Source of the DNA: Polytrichum commune
Lineage: Eukaryota > Streptophyta > Polytrichopsida > Polytrichales > Polytrichaceae
Length of the DNA stretch: 64,000 bases
Reading direction: 5' to 3'
NCBI GenBank assembly: GCA_950295325.1
Contig: OX485804.1
Coordinates: 9,610,001-9,674,000 of the forward strand
Under the pieces are notes generated by a model. It saw nothing but the letters and a program-made list of their open reading frames with translations, was not told where the DNA came from and searched no databases. The translations under genes and the position numbers were made by a program. Within the stretch, counting starts at the first letter, position 1. Every line of letters begins with the position of its first letter. Positions 1 to 13,370 of the stretch are shown here, piece after piece.

Positions 1-19
1 TGCTCGACAAAAACCATAC

Positions 20-3000
20 CTGCATTGTAACACTTGGAGCAACATGCAAGGCTTCCACAACTAAAGTCTCTTTGATGGTGAAATGTACATCGCTTTCCAT
101 CTTTGTGTGCAAGCATTGCTCTTGGGGGATAGATTCTTGCACTTGAATGACTTCTTCATCAGAGTCTGTACCAGCTTCACCTTGCAAGGTTTCTATAGCT
201 TGAGTGTATTTTTCCTCCAAGTGTCCAGGATCATCAAAGTCGGTACTTCCAAATTTTGCATCCTGAAAAACATTTGCTCAGTCTTAACATTAACCTCTAC
301 ACATTATTGATTGTGGTCAACAACTAGAGTATCATATAACATAAAAAGTTGAGGTCCATGGTTGCAATATCACCACTCCTCTTTTGAAATCACGTGTTGC
401 AATTTCTTTTCTACAAAATCATTTTGCTCCAGGGACAGACTTGTTTCGACCATCATAATTCGCTGCACAATAATCAATGGTTGGATCAAATAACTTACTT
501 CCTCAAGTTCAGGTGCATCGATGGTACATACATTATTTTCTTGTATGAATTTGATTGGTTGGGTTGAGGATGTTTCTTGTTCATCACCATTCCCTTCGAC
601 CTCCACTTGAACTTGAAGCTCAGATTTTCCCAATCCTTGGCCATCCTCCTTAGATGCATCTTGGATGGTGAAATTAGGTTTTAGTGGCAATGGTGGACCA
701 ACACGAGCCAACCCACTTGATGTCGTTGATCTTGGTGAGTCTCTAGAAACATGAGACCTCTTGGATGTCCTTGAACCACATGAGTCAACATCTGAATCTG
801 CATCTTGAGCTTCTTGAACTCCAACTACACCTCTTGTGGCCTGTACTTTCAATGAAAACAACAAGTTCATATGATTAATACTAAAACCCACAAATTGATT
901 ACCTTAACTACCATATCCAAAGTAGGGATTCATCACAAATTGTTTGTAACCTTATCTGCTATATCCAAGTATTCATAGTTGTCGATGCTTGCTCACTGAC
1001 AAGCATCAATGAAGCCGCATTGATAAATAAAAGGCACACCAACTCACAGATGAAACATGATCTTCTAAATGAAAATTTCGAGTGCACCTTATGTAGGCGC
1101 GCAGTACTTTGACATGACATGACGATGTAACTTGTAGAAGAAACATCGACTACCACCACTTAGTACACTTAGCTCGAGTTATTCACATCAATTATAATGT
1201 TTTGACCAAACACCAGTTCACTCGATACTTGAACCACCGAAAACAACCCAGACAGTATTTCACCCAAATAATTGCACAAATATTCACAAAACTCAGCAAA
1301 AGAATACCTGCTGTAATACTCGATTTGGAACATTCTTCCCAACTTGACTAGGTTGAAGATTCGATTCACAAAACATAGGTGGAGGCCTTACACCGGGGCG
1401 CATTTGCATTGGACCTGTAGGTTGATGATTTTGGACTTGGGGACGCATTGGCCGAAACCCTTGTTGGTTGGTTACGAATGGTCGTTGTGGTCGAAGTCGA
1501 GGTCCTTGAGCGCTTTGCATTACATTGGGAAGCATGTTACCTGGTGGATATTGTGCACAGCCTTGATGACCGACACCCATTCCATTACGGTTGTGCTCAA
1601 GAGGAGGCCGGATCATGGGTGCTTCCAGACGTACCCCTCGACCGCGACCGAGTGGGCGCATGGAAGGAGGTCCCCCATTGCCTTGTTGTGGAAGACCACC
1701 ACGACCATAGCCAAGGTTAGGTCCTCCTCTTGATACATTTGGCGGGCGCATGGGAAGTTGCAATTGTTGAGGACCGCCTTCTGTAATGGAGCCTTGAGTT
1801 GCACTCAAATCTCGTGGACCCATATGAATCGGCAGTTGGTCAACATATCCATTTGGTGACAAATCTTCACCAAAAGTGCACTGCGTGGACTCTATGTCCA
1901 CATCCCTATCGCTTGTTGCCTGCTCGTGTGGGATGAATCGATCCCTCTGGGACAAACTAGACTTCCTAGAGTGGTGAGAGCTTTGAGATTCGACTTCATC
2001 TGATTCACCTTCCATTTTTGAAGACTGCGAAGCTCGAGGTGACTCAATCACTTGTGGAAGTATTTTGGTTGCTTGTCTCCCAGGGCGTCTAAAACTCTTA
2101 TACAATGGTCCATCGTCGTCAGGCGTAACTGAACCCACAGCAACTCCATCACTATTTAGGCGAGCCTCATCCTTTGCTATCACAATTGATGCAGCAAGAG
2201 ATGCGGTAGCTGTTTCTATAACCTGGCTCTCTTCCTCTTCATCATGAGCCACCAGAGTTAATTTCCCCACCTCTATCGCTGTGGCTATGCCATCATTTGC
2301 TCCACTCATGCCAACAGAGTAACTTTGCTTTGGGGAAGGCGTACATTCCTCTGCAAATGAGAAGTCAGCACGAGGTCCCATGTCTTGGAAAGAAGTGAGA
2401 CGACACGGCACCGCTACGCAAATCCCATTCCCATCACGTTTTGACATGGAAGAATTTTGTGTGACGCCAGGACTTAAAGACTCGATGCCGCGATCTTGAT
2501 GATTATAGCGATCCTCTTCATCGTCATAGTTACATTGATCATGTTGCATACCTCGTGGAGGCCACAATGGACCTTCCACATGCGGGCGTATCACTGGCCG
2601 TTGCTTTGCTTGACCGATTTGTGGCCGTTGTGGATATGGAGCATGGGCAACATGGGGTGGCAACGATTGCGATCCATGAAGTTGATGTTGGTTGTTCGGA
2701 TGATGGGGCGCTGATGGCAACGATTGTGCGCTCGTTGGACCTTCCTCACGATCTGCCAGCAAACTCATTCAATCATTCAGTTTGGACAATGTTGAGCAAG
2801 GCTCAAGATAGGATCATCAAAATTAAGAGAAACGATTGTGTGGCAAACACCGAGGTCTCACTCCACAAAATAGCACGCAACTTCTTACATTCTTGCTGTT
2901 CACGGATGGCGTTGGCAGGTTGGGAATCTTGGGCGCCAATAAAGACTTCAGCTGTCTCTGACAATCTGGAAGCAACGGATCCATTCCTGCCATGGCTAGA

Positions 3001-4362
3001 AGTGAAGCGCCGACCTGATCCTTCATTGGACGAGGCATAGTCGTCATCTGACATTGTTTTGAAAGCACCATCTCTATTCAAACCATTGTACCTAGGACTC
3101 TCTGCATCACTCCCAAGACCTTGAGATCTGTAGTGAGGCTGTTGTTGTTTGCCACCTCCTCCTGGTCGTCGAGGAGCATGCTCATTTGCACTTGGTGGAG
3201 GTTGAGGTCGAGGTTGTGCTCTCTAGATGAAAAAATGTGCACATGATGAGAAGGAGGAATTAGTTCACCGATTACCAAGAAATCATGGCCGTGTGCATGT
3301 AAACCTCACATGAATGACATGAAGAACAATGGGACAACAGTGAGAGTTTTAAGCGCAATCAATTATCAAGCATGATGATATAAGGTTAATATTATTTGAA
3401 GTAGTACATGCACATATACCCTACCCGTTTGGAGTAAAACGCGAGCCCCAATCTGACTTCGCCGTAATGCTTCCCTGATCGATTTACTTTGTAAGAGGTG
3501 ATAGGAACTTCATGTCCACCTCGAAAGACTTGAGCAAAAGAAATCCTAGCGAAACAGGGAGATGATCGTATTAGAACGCTCATTTGAGGGAGATTAATAT
3601 ACCTAGTATCGTTGATTGAGCATCTAGCAAAATGAAGCTCGCAAAGGCTAATTTAAAGCTCTTGGAGTTTCCATACAACTTTCAATCAACATTGTTTGTA
3701 GTTCAGCGCTACTAACATGCCACAATCACCAAGACTAGCCCAATCTTTGCCAATAGCATATTTGATACGTCCATATTTGGTAAAAAAGATTGCAAATAAG
3801 CTTTGGAAATAAGAATCATGAATTGGTAAGAACATGCATACAATCTCAAATGAAAGGGAATTGACGAACGTGACTCACAAGGACTCTCCAAGAAGATCAT
3901 CATCCCGCAAGGTGTTCTTGCTGTAGATGCGAATTTGCAGATCTTCCATGCCTTTATCAATTTTGAATGATAATGTCTTGTTCCAATAGGGCTTTGAGCC
4001 ACCCTCTACAATTTCATGTCAAAATGCCTTCGTTACTCATGGACGCCAACTTACAACTTATTCACATTCTTCATCTTTCCAATCTTCGACTACAGCTTGC
4101 ACAAACTTTTAAACTTCTCACTCCAATCATACACTACATTTCTAACTTTCAATAATTAATGTATGAAAAAGATAACTAAGTACTTACACAAAGAGCTACA
4201 TTGTTTGTTTGTGCTTACGTAGAGTATGAACATCAACAACATGTGAATAAAGGTAGTGCTTGGGTGAACATCATTTTAAGAAAGAAAAAGTTGTACCTTG
4301 AGCAACATCTGAATTTAATACTTGTTGTCCAACAGTCAAAACACAATAGGGGCTTCCTTTGC
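20..4362 (-). CDS. C2-domain protein with long Pro/Gly/Arg/Ser-rich tail (gene open at both ends)
   Basis: Seven exons were read on the minus strand: 4297-4362, 3879-4005, 3425-3545, 2862-3222, 1308-2752, 499-840 and 20-262. Every junction is GT-AG and all phases agree over 901 codons. The first three exons encode most of a C2 domain: GKGSPYCVLTVGQQV, then KPYWNKTLSFKID, DDDLLGESL, EVPITSYKV and SGKHYGEVRLGLAF. This layout is that of plant SRC2-like single-C2 proteins, which bind membranes and often Ca2+. The rest is low complexity, rich in Pro, Gln, Gly, Arg and Ser (RAQPRPQPPPSANEH, GRGRGVRL, RPPPMF), and then acidic (DSDVDSCGS). The first coding exon, upstream of 4362, was not found. The last exon ends in a good donor (CAG/GTATGG at 20), so the gene continues past the window edge. 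An extra exon between 840 and 1308 cannot be excluded. The C2 call is firm. The role of the tail is unknown. Confidence 0.8.
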
Positions 4363-7300
4363 CTGCAATGGAAAATCCAAAATGTCAGTTGCTGTTCAAA
4401 AACTGTAGAAACAACACTCATTCAAGACATGACCACCAAGTCAAAACATGGTTGTGGATAACTCAGATTTTGAAGTTCTTAGCAATCCCAAAGCCATCCT
4501 TTGGGTATTGAGACATCAACGAAACATTTCCCAACTTACTTCAAGTTCGAATTCCAGCTTCAGACGCCCTAAATGACAGGAAATTACTTATATGGATCTA
4601 ACCTCCATTCTCCTGCACTTGTTACAGGAGCTCCTAGGAGATCTAGACAAGAAGTTCCCTTGCATTCTATATAATATTTATCATTCCAGAATAATTCAAC
4701 TATCAATCTTCTTACCCAGTGATTCTACACTACGATCTACCTGAACAATGGACTATGATATCTTTGAGGTCCAAATTCAAAGTTCTTAAGCGCTTATACT
4801 GTGATTATAGGTCTCTCAATGGCAGAATTTGAGGTGATGCACCATAGAATCCTGTAGAATGTAAGCAGCTACAAGAATTCCAGTGAACTGTCAAAAGTCG
4901 TTACGAAAGAAGCACTAAAATTGACAGTAAATTCAAACATATCTTTGATAGTCAATGAAGTATGAGAAGTATCATCAGCCATAGTATATCAATCGCATGT
5001 AAAGACGGCTGTGGAGTTCTTTTAGGCACATGAGGTTTGAAGTGACCATGATTATTTTATACACCATGATCGATTGAAACTTTTGGATACAACTACAAGA
5101 CACTTTAAATTGAGTGTTTATAAGCCAAAAGAGGTGACATTCATGGTGGGAGTTGTTGAAACCAACTTTGATGTTTTGGTCCAAAACCACTCTTGAGTAT
5201 AATTATGTCGACAATCTTCTACCCAAATTGGTGACTCTCTCCCTTGCACCTTTTCAATCAGACACTTAACAGAAACCTCAAGCAATGACCATGATTATGC
5301 TTGCAATCTCTGTAGTTGACTTTATTGAAGACCTTACCTCACATTAGTTAACTACTTCAAAGGTCTCATGGGCCCATTTTGCTCAAGGCATCATAAGCAG
5401 GTGTTTAAGACGGTTACTTATTATTAATTTTTGTTGATGATGTCAAAAGTGATCCCATCTAGGATTAACTAGTTTATTGATTGCATTCATCCAATTGGAC
5501 CACATATATGAATAGTAAGATAGCAAGATTTACGTTTGTACAAATGACCTAGAGTTCATTATATATGTATACATATATATATACATTTGATTACTGTTGT
5601 CGCATATGAGCATATTGTTACTTCCTCGGTGTAATAGGTTGTGTTAAATATAGTTGTAATTGCAAAGACCAAGTGAAAATTGGCTTCATTATGTGTTAGG
5701 CTCTTGTATAAACTATCCCTTAAGTTGAAACCTTTTTCAAGGGCTAAACATAAATATTAATGCTTTAGAGGAACCTTTGCCATAGAGACCATTTTCTCGA
5801 CTAACCATCTCTCAAAATAGAAAATACAACAGAACAAATTGAAGCACGGTTTTAGTGCAAAATTTGTTGATTTTAGAGGCAAGACCTCATTATGAATTTC
5901 CTTTTGACATTGAACTCACAACCAAGTGTGGTTTAAATTTTTTGCAAAACACAAAAATGCCGTACAAATCCTCCTCTTGCAACCTACAAGCTTTCGTGAC
6001 ATCATTGACGATATTGGGCATGATCCTCTACGTAATTAGGTGGTGCTAAACATGTCCATCATTCTAATTGCTAAAGCAAAGATATACAAAATTAACTATC
6101 TCCGTGACTATGATCGTGAACGATTGACAAGGGATTCCAACACACCACCAGACATGTTTTATCTGAATGAAAATTTATTATAAGGCTTCAAAATTTATTC
6201 GATGATCACCCAAAACCAACACGCGAGGTTGATGGATGGCAAGGTCACAGTGGACATTTTCAAAACCAATACGTACTTATTGTGGTGCAATATTTGTACG
6301 GTGTGGGTTTTAGCACCATCTACATTATGACTCGACAAAAGAGGCTAAGATTCGAAGTTTGCTAAACAAAAATGATTTTAAAGAGGGTAGGCTAGCTTGA
6401 ATTAGAGAAGGAAAATCACATACCTATGTAAGAAGTGTCCTTGATGTTGAGGGCACCCTCCAAATAGACGTCAAGGTCCCCGTAAGGCATCTTGAATGAG
6501 CTGCCTCCTTCGAAATTAAAGCACGTTGGAATTACCACTTATCGGGGCAACCCTAATTCTCAAACCTGGGGCGTCAACCATCTATCTATAGGATCACATG
6601 AGTCAACATCTTTTACTACACCATTTGGAGGTGCCAAAATACCTTTAAGAAACTTGACTATAATGGATCTGTTTACGTTTTACAAGTCTTTCTAAAAACT
6701 TCATATTCCAAGATTTTTGAGAATATCTTAAGAAGTGAAAGTAAAAACCAAGAGAGCTATTAAAGAACGGCAATTAGAAATGGAGAGCTTTTCTAAGTTA
6801 GTTGACACAAATCGTATCGATGGGTTCCCTCTCAATGCCATCTTTCCAAGCACATTAATGCTTTCCCATTGATTCATTCAAAGCATTGAAATGTAAGTGA
6901 TTTGGAAACCATTGTTTTCAAGGGGAGAGTCACTACCCCGGGCCCAATGTAATTGAGGATCGAACTCAACGATAGAATGGCACAAGGCTGCCTCACGGTC
7001 TCGTGCATGCATGGACCATCCCAGGATTCTCCTGCACACAAAATAACAAACACAACAACACTTTTACCAAAGGCCGCGTACTTGAAGATTTCCTCTTTTC
7101 AAGATTACACGAGCTTCAATAAATCCTTGTACTAAGTATCGATGTTCAAACAACACTTAGTACAGTTCAAAGGGAGCCGTTTAACCATGAAAGAAGAATG
7201 AAGTGAGCTGATTAAATCCAAAGATTTTAGAGTCGCATGTACTCAATGCAGAGCAACCAAGAGCAAGCCACCGGACACTAGAATGAACCAGAAAACAAAT

Positions 7301-9100
7301 CACACATGCCGCATCAATAGCGAAATGGTGGCAGACAAGTTGTTGTTGTAAAGCATGTGTACCAGGACCTTGATTTCATCGGCACAAGCAAAATGAGGAG
7401 AGAGATACGACAGAACCCTGAACGTAGCGAAAGAAAATGAAAATAAAACAAACTCAACATCCTTCAAGAGAAATCCTTATTATCCTCAAAAACTTTCAAG
7501 AGGGCATAGTTAGTCTTCTGGGAAGAGCATTTACACTCATTACCACCATCGCCGAGGGTTGAAGTTGCGCATAAAATGCATCCACCTTTCGAGGGGCCTG
7601 TGCAGATGAATATCACAACAGAAGCAACACAATTCAATTCAAAGAGCGCCTTCAAAAAAACTTCAGAATTACTGAAGTTGCAAAAGTGCACAATCATGCA
7701 CTTCTGGGATCACTTAAGGTAATCGGGTCTAATTTAGTTACTTATCTTGACCAAACACCTATATGTGAGTGGTGTGTGATTAAGTTTGGATCTAAGAATG
7801 GACACCAAAACGGCATGTGTCTAAGAGAGATTGGATTATGTGCTTAAATGTCATGGGGGGGGGGGGGTGAAGAGGGACCTATGTGATCTTTTAAGGAGAA
7901 TCTTTGCTTTGATAATGAATAGGATATCAATTCGACAAGCTCCGGAGTTACGAGGTAAATGGCTATGGCCATAATTTGGATTCACTAATCATCTTATACA
8001 TATCAATTGTTCAGTATCCTAGGAAAAGTGAGCTTATATATAGGAGCCAATGCTTTGGTTTAGGCCACTTATCTTACTGTGGTCGCTCACCTTTTCCTTG
8101 CTAATCGTTCTACTTAAAGAAAAGAAAAGAAAACCCAAAATCGAGCCATCTTATTGGGCAAGAGTGAAATTTTGGACCCAAGGAGTTTTACACTAGGGTC
8201 CAAGTCCAAAGGTACGGAAAATCATTCTTTGAGAAATCACTTTCCCATCAAATTTCGGCAGTCCCCACTCAAGGAAATTATGCCTCCTAGTTTGAGAAAT
8301 CATTCTTCAAGCATAGTCCAATCCTAAGTTCAAAAGTAAGGGGTATGTTGTCCTATTAGTGAGAGGATGCCCTTTCGTTAGTGTGTAATTAGCTCGTTAA
8401 GTGTCGAGTTCCAAGACACATTACGAGTGTGTAAAGATAAACTTAGGGGGTAATAAGTAGACAAGATTTGATTCTACGATAGGAGTTGTTCAAGTCTAAA
8501 AATGAGACCTTTCGAATCTATTATAGCACACTCTAGCAAAATATCTTAAAATTCATAACTAATACAGAAATGATAAATTCAAATTCAAAAAAACAATGGC
8601 AGATTTTTGTCCACTTCCTCTACAGAGGAAAAAGAACTTCATGCCAAATTCCAATGAACATAAATAGGGGAAAAAAAAAAGAGCTGAAGATATAGTCCTC
8701 TATAATAGGGCCACCCTAAGATTCCATGCAAGAACCTTAAAACAAGACAACATGCATGGTAGGTCGCAAAATGAACTACACCAAGAAACTAAGGGCAGAG
8801 AAAGATGGGTCCCCTCTGCCGCACTCTACCCTCAAAATGCAGCCATGGAGGAGAGAATTGGAGATGAAGTAAAGCCCCTGTTACACTAAATATTGAGCGT
8901 CTACGAGGTTTCCAGAAACGATTTCATGCTAATGGTGATCTATCATCATCATTCTAGAATGCATGAAGAAGCAGAAACTGAGGATGGAACAGGTTATGTA
9001 CAAAACTGTAATGATCTCCGGCGTCTAAGATGATTCTTATATAGATAGATTTGTTTCCAGCAGATGACTACCTAGCCTAGCGTCTGGATGGTAATTTGTT
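4363..9100. other. gene-poor stretch
   Basis: I see no convincing coding exon here, although the first exon of the C2-domain gene probably lies just above 4363. There is a TA-rich simple tract near 5560-5585, a run of 13 G at 7855-7867, and one copy of an 80-bp dispersed repeat near 6785-6865. Short ORFs are in composition no better than chance. Confidence 0.5.
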
Positions 9101-11140
9101 CTACGGACGATACCTGAAAGTGTAACTGCTCTTCTAATTCAGATACATTCAATGGTATCAATGGGCTCATCTCAATGATTTCTAGTTTCCAAGCATGTTA
9201 ATCTCCTTTGTGAAATTAAAGGATCATCAAATTTCTAGAAGCAGTAGCAGAAGTGGCCAGAAACGGCTCTTCCTAAAAGGGAGTTGAATTGCCACCCTGG
9301 AAAATGACTACAAACCCCTCCACACATAAACACTACTGCTGCAATTCTGACTACCCTGGTGTTGACAGGGGAGAACTTAGTTTACAAACAAAGCCACTTC
9401 GACTCTTGAAAGCATTGCTGCTAAGTAGAGTTAAAAATGACATTCTTACAGTGCAAAGCTGTTCTAATTCAGACACAAATGATATCAATGAAGTCCTTTC
9501 GATGCAAGTCATCTTTCCTGCATTCATGTTTATACTCCTCTTTGTGGGCAAAGAAATCGTGAGTTCCTTGAAAGCATTAGAAGTGATTCAAAAAAAGCTG
9601 GTCCAAAGAGGGCAGAGTTGCCACTCCGGGATTGGTAACCCTCACTCAAATAATCAGTAAGTCTAGTGCAACTGATATGGCTTCCCTGTTGACAGAGAAG
9701 ACCCTAATTTTACCAACAAAGCCACTCTAAATCTACAGCTTCAACTCAATCCAGTAACACAAAAGCACTTCCCAAGTGAACTTCTAGTCTTATATATAGC
9801 GATAGCATATTCTAAAGGGCGCCAAGTTTTTCTTTTTTTCTTTTCTTCTAAATGATGAATCTACCTCCACCTGAGCTGCAAAACACATTAAACTAGGATC
9901 ACGCTCTAGTACATTAGCTGCTGCCACAATTTAGAACATGCACAAATATCTTCCTCCTCTAAATCTGATCTATGTATCATCTGCCACCTCTCAACCTTGA
10001 GTTTGGATACAAGGAACCAATTGAAGCACCGAGGAAAATCGACCATGCACCACAAGCAGGGATCAATATATAGCTCTTGAATCCTAAGTTGGAGCTGGTA
10101 AGCCGTTTTCAAGAAGCGGTATTTCGGAGCAGATTTCGTATTCCAGAAATCTCTAAGACCATAAGTGGTTAGGTTTTTGTGAATTTCCACAAGTGAAAAC
10201 AAATACCTCGAGGATCTGGGCGTTGACCTGGCCTGCTTTGAAGATTTTGGTTCTAGGTGAAAAGCTTCTCTAATTCATGCAAATGAAATGGCATCAATGG
10301 ATTCCCCTCAACGCCTTCTTTCCCAGGCAATTCATCGGATCAGGCAGATTCAAGAACTAATGTGAATCTAAAGGCGAGCGTTTGTCACAACCTCGGAAGT
10401 TCGACCGACAGATTCAGCCACCGAAGTTTGCATGCAATGAGACGGGGATGCAAGAAGGTCACTAAGTTCGGCTCGGTCTTTAAGAACTCACATGCGGAAT
10501 GACTGTTCGTGTATGTGGTAAAAATATGGAGGGAAGGGGTGAGTAAATTCGAACCTTGTGCATGTGAAGACGAAAATCGGCAACAGGACATGGAACGGCA
10601 GAAGATCTGAGGCGGACGGCAATGAGTCATGGAGGAATCGATCGAAAGAAAGAACGATGTGTTCAACCTGAGGAATCGTAGTGCTTCTTCTGTTGACAAT
10701 TATAGCGGCCGTTATAAGAGAAGCTCCGAGAAATGCTGTGACGCGCCTCAATTCGGTGAAGTCGACCACCTTGGCCAGACCATCTAGACTATCTATCAAT
10801 TCCAAAGCCGGGCCGGACTGCACTAGCTTGCAAAGTACGAATCACAAAATGCTGGATGGACTCCGAAAGAAGGGCGCAATTCCTGGCACAAGATAAAACA
10901 GTCCGGAGATCATTTCAGTACAACATTCATCTCAAATGCCGGTCGTCGGTTGGGGTAGCAAGCCTAGGAAGAAAAACTGCGGGCTCGGAGGCATACTCGC
11001 ATATATTTCGCACCGAAGACTCACAACTTGGAGACTTTGCACATACAAAGTGAGTCCACCTAAACGTTTAAGTTTCTAATTCAGACACATGCAAATGATA
11101 TCAAAAGCATTTCTCCCTCCGAATGCTGCCCTATTTCCCA
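6785..11140 (-). repeat. dispersed ~80-bp repeat, five diverged copies
   Basis: Five copies of one segment lie near 6785-6865, 9125-9200, 9460-9530, 10262-10340 and 11070-11150, all in the same orientation. On the minus strand the core reads roughly GGAAAGAAGGCATTGAG, then ATTGATATCATTTGTGTCTG, then AATTAGAAGAGC. Several copies can be read as peptide of the form NPLIPF-x3-ELEKL followed by a plausible splice donor (GTAAGA, GTATCG). It could be a duplicated exon of a decayed gene or a small mobile element. A second, roughly 320-bp duplication (9285-9480 and 9605-9750) lies inside the same tract. Confidence 0.45.
9906..10823 (-). other. possible exons of an unrecognised gene
   Basis: Two minus-strand open frames have protein-like composition: 10488-10823 (core LELIDSLDGLAKVVDFTEL then RRVTAFLGASLITAAIIVN) and 9906-10202 (GLRDFWNTKSAPKYRFLKTA). 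The tract is somewhat GC-richer than its surroundings. Neither frame has a well-placed ATG with good context, and I could not join them by splice sites with confidence. I recognise no family. They may be remnants of the gene whose first exons are proposed at 11076-11540. Confidence 0.2.
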
Positions 11141-11540
11141 AACAAGAGGCCAATTCAGTAGAGGCAACAGGCGGGAGTCCAAGTAGTTGCCCACCCGGGG
11201 CGGGTGATTTGGAATAGTTATAACGACCTGAGGCAACAGAGAAGGGCGTATAAAGAGGAGTCGCAGATCATTGGAGTTCGTGTAACATTCATCTCAAACC
11301 TCGGTCGGTAAACCTGAATAAGAACCATCTTCGTAGACTTAAGCTTACTTGGTGCAAATGATTGTCGATAATCGACCGGGTCAGCATCCTGGCAGGAAGC
11401 AGTCTGCCGAAAAGGGCAGTGGTGCCGCTAACTTCACTTAACTTAGTAGGTACAGTAGTACTTACAGCATAATTATTTGTGGCTTGCTTTCCCCCGGAAG
11501 AAGGCGTAGATCTAGGTCGAATCCTGGAATCTCCCAACAT
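11076..11540 (-). CDS. possible three-exon small gene, unrecognised
   Basis: A minus-strand model uses exons 11466-11540, 11349-11403 and 11076-11227. It starts at ATG (MLGDSRIRPRSTPSSGGKQ). The donors are GCT/GTAAGT and CAA/GTAAGC. The acceptors are TTCGGCAG and GCCTCAG, and the frame stays open across both junctions for 93 codons (DADPVDYRQSFAPSRYNYSKS, then GGQLLGLPPVASTELASCLG). The last exon runs into a copy of the 80-bp dispersed repeat, where the frame stops. I recognise no family. It could be the 5' end of a larger gene whose 3' part has decayed. Consensus donors and retained phase support it; nothing else does. Confidence 0.3.
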
Positions 11541-12162
11541 GACCACATATTCCCCAGAAACTCATAAGTTGAAGGTAGGTCACCGCTTCCAAAGCTACAG
11601 GTATCTAAACCTACCGACAGTTCCAAAAGCAAGCAAGCAAGCGCGCCCACACACACACCATGGAAGCTGTGGTGGGTGGTGATGAATCTGAAGTTAAGTT
11701 ACGACATCACCATTCGCATCAAGCAGGGAAGAAAAGTAAAGTTAAGTTCAGAGTGTTTTGCGACGGATGCGTGAGTCCGCCAAAGCTGCAACTCCGGATG
11801 GCTAGGGGTTGAACGATAATAAATCATCGAAGTTTAGATCGGTTGGTTGTGGATGCGTAAGTTGGGTGGGATCAATATAACTTTGGTTGCTGCTGGGCTT
11901 CCTTCGTGAAGTTAGATCTTACCGCTTGATTCATTTTACGAGTCTACGATGAGTGTGATCAAAGTCAACCCGGAAATGCCGCCACACACAGCTGGAGCAT
12001 TCAACAACTCGATCACTCTCTCTGTCGACTGACACAAAAGGAAGAGGATCACGACCATAGTCTCCTTACTATCTTTATTCTTTTGTCAACTTGGCGGCCA
12101 CCAATGTCCGGCGAGATTTGTATGTGCGTGTCGCACACATTATGTGTTCATCGGTCGACTGA

Positions 12163-12661
12163 GGGCCACTTCACACACGAGACTGAGAGCCCGTGACCAT
12201 GCACTTCAAGCACTCTCATTGGTGGAAAAGGCGGAGCCGGTCCAAGTTCACTTCACACTATGCTTGAGGGACCAACGGAGTATGTGAATGCAAGATGGAT
12301 GTAAAAATCTACATGTATTCCTACATCTCCTAGAATCTGTTGTGGAATATGTCCTACAGTCTGTCTTGAAATTTGTCCTACTGAAAGAATATATATATAT
12401 AAAGTCATGGTCTCCCAAAATTTGCGTCAGGCCCACCTCTTGGAGGTGGGTCTGACGCAAATTCCGGTAGACCATGCATCTTTATCCACAACCTGTCATG
12501 TAGGATTCCATGTAGACTTTTCATCCATGAGCTTTTCTTTGGGCCTTTAGGCCTTCACCTCCGAGTGTGAAGTGAACTTGGACGGTCTCCCCCTTTTCAA
12601 CCAATGAGAGCTTTTACATTGCCATGGTTAGGGGCCTCCAGCCTTGTGTGTGAAGTGGCCC
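12163..12661. mobile_element. Tourist-like MITE, copy 1
   Basis: The element starts GGGCCACTTCACACACGAG and ends in the inverse (CTTGTGTGTGAAGTGGCCC). Flanking triplets are TGA and TTA, close to the TWA target duplication of PIF/Harbinger (Tourist) MITEs. Its centre forms a strong hairpin around GCGTCAGGCCCACCTC and GAGGTGGGTCTGACGC. It shares most of its sequence with the element at 12778. It has no coding capacity. Confidence 0.65.
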
Positions 12662-12777
12662 TTAGTCCAATGATGTCAAGTTGATTCTAATTGGCATCCA
12701 TGACTCTCCGAATTACTATTATTAAATGCACTCTGAGCTGGCAGGTTTCAAGTTGTTCTCAGTAGGTATTGTAGTAA

Positions 12778-13367
12778 GGGCCACTTCACACATGAGCCAA
12801 GAGTCGTGACCTTGTAATGGTGAGGACCCTTGACTCTCATCCAAAGGTTGTACCATGGGTGTTGGGAAAGCCATTTTATGTAGTCTTGGGCCCTCAAGCA
12901 TAGTGTGAAGTGAGGATGAACCATGTTGCGGGACCATTGCATATTTTGTTGGCCGAAAAAGAGGGGAGGATTTGGTTTAATATAATATGTCTCCAAGTTT
13001 ATGAATTTAAGATAATTACTTGGTGGTGTTTGTCTGTCCTGGAATCTGTCTTGGAATCTGCCATGCAGTCTGTCCTGAAATTTGTCATGCTGGAAAAAAT
13101 ATTAAAAAAGTCACGGTCCTTCAGAATTTGCGTCAAGCCCACCTCTTGGAGGTGGGTCTGATGCAAATTCCGGTAGACCATGCACCCTTATCCACAACCA
13201 GCCATGTAGGACTCCATGTAGACTTTTCATCCACGAACTTTTTTTGGGGCCTTTAGGCCTTCACCTCCTAGTGTGAAGTGAACTTGGACGGTCTCCGCCT
13301 TTTCGACCAATGAGAGCTCTTACATTGCCATGGTCAAAGGCCTTCAGCCTTGTGTGTGAAGTGGCCC
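12778..13367. mobile_element. Tourist-like MITE, copy 2
   Basis: The terminal inverted repeats GGGCCACTTCACACA and TGTGTGAAGTGGCCC are flanked on both sides by TAA (12775-12777 and 13368-13370), the expected 3-bp target duplication of PIF/Harbinger MITEs. It carries the same central hairpin as copy 1, plus about 90 bp of extra internal sequence. Confidence 0.7.
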
Positions 13368-13370
13368 TAA

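Noticed and set aside
7464-7697. Cys-rich minus-strand ORF of 77 codons
   Set aside because: It is isolated, has no splice or promoter context, and its composition is within chance for this DNA.
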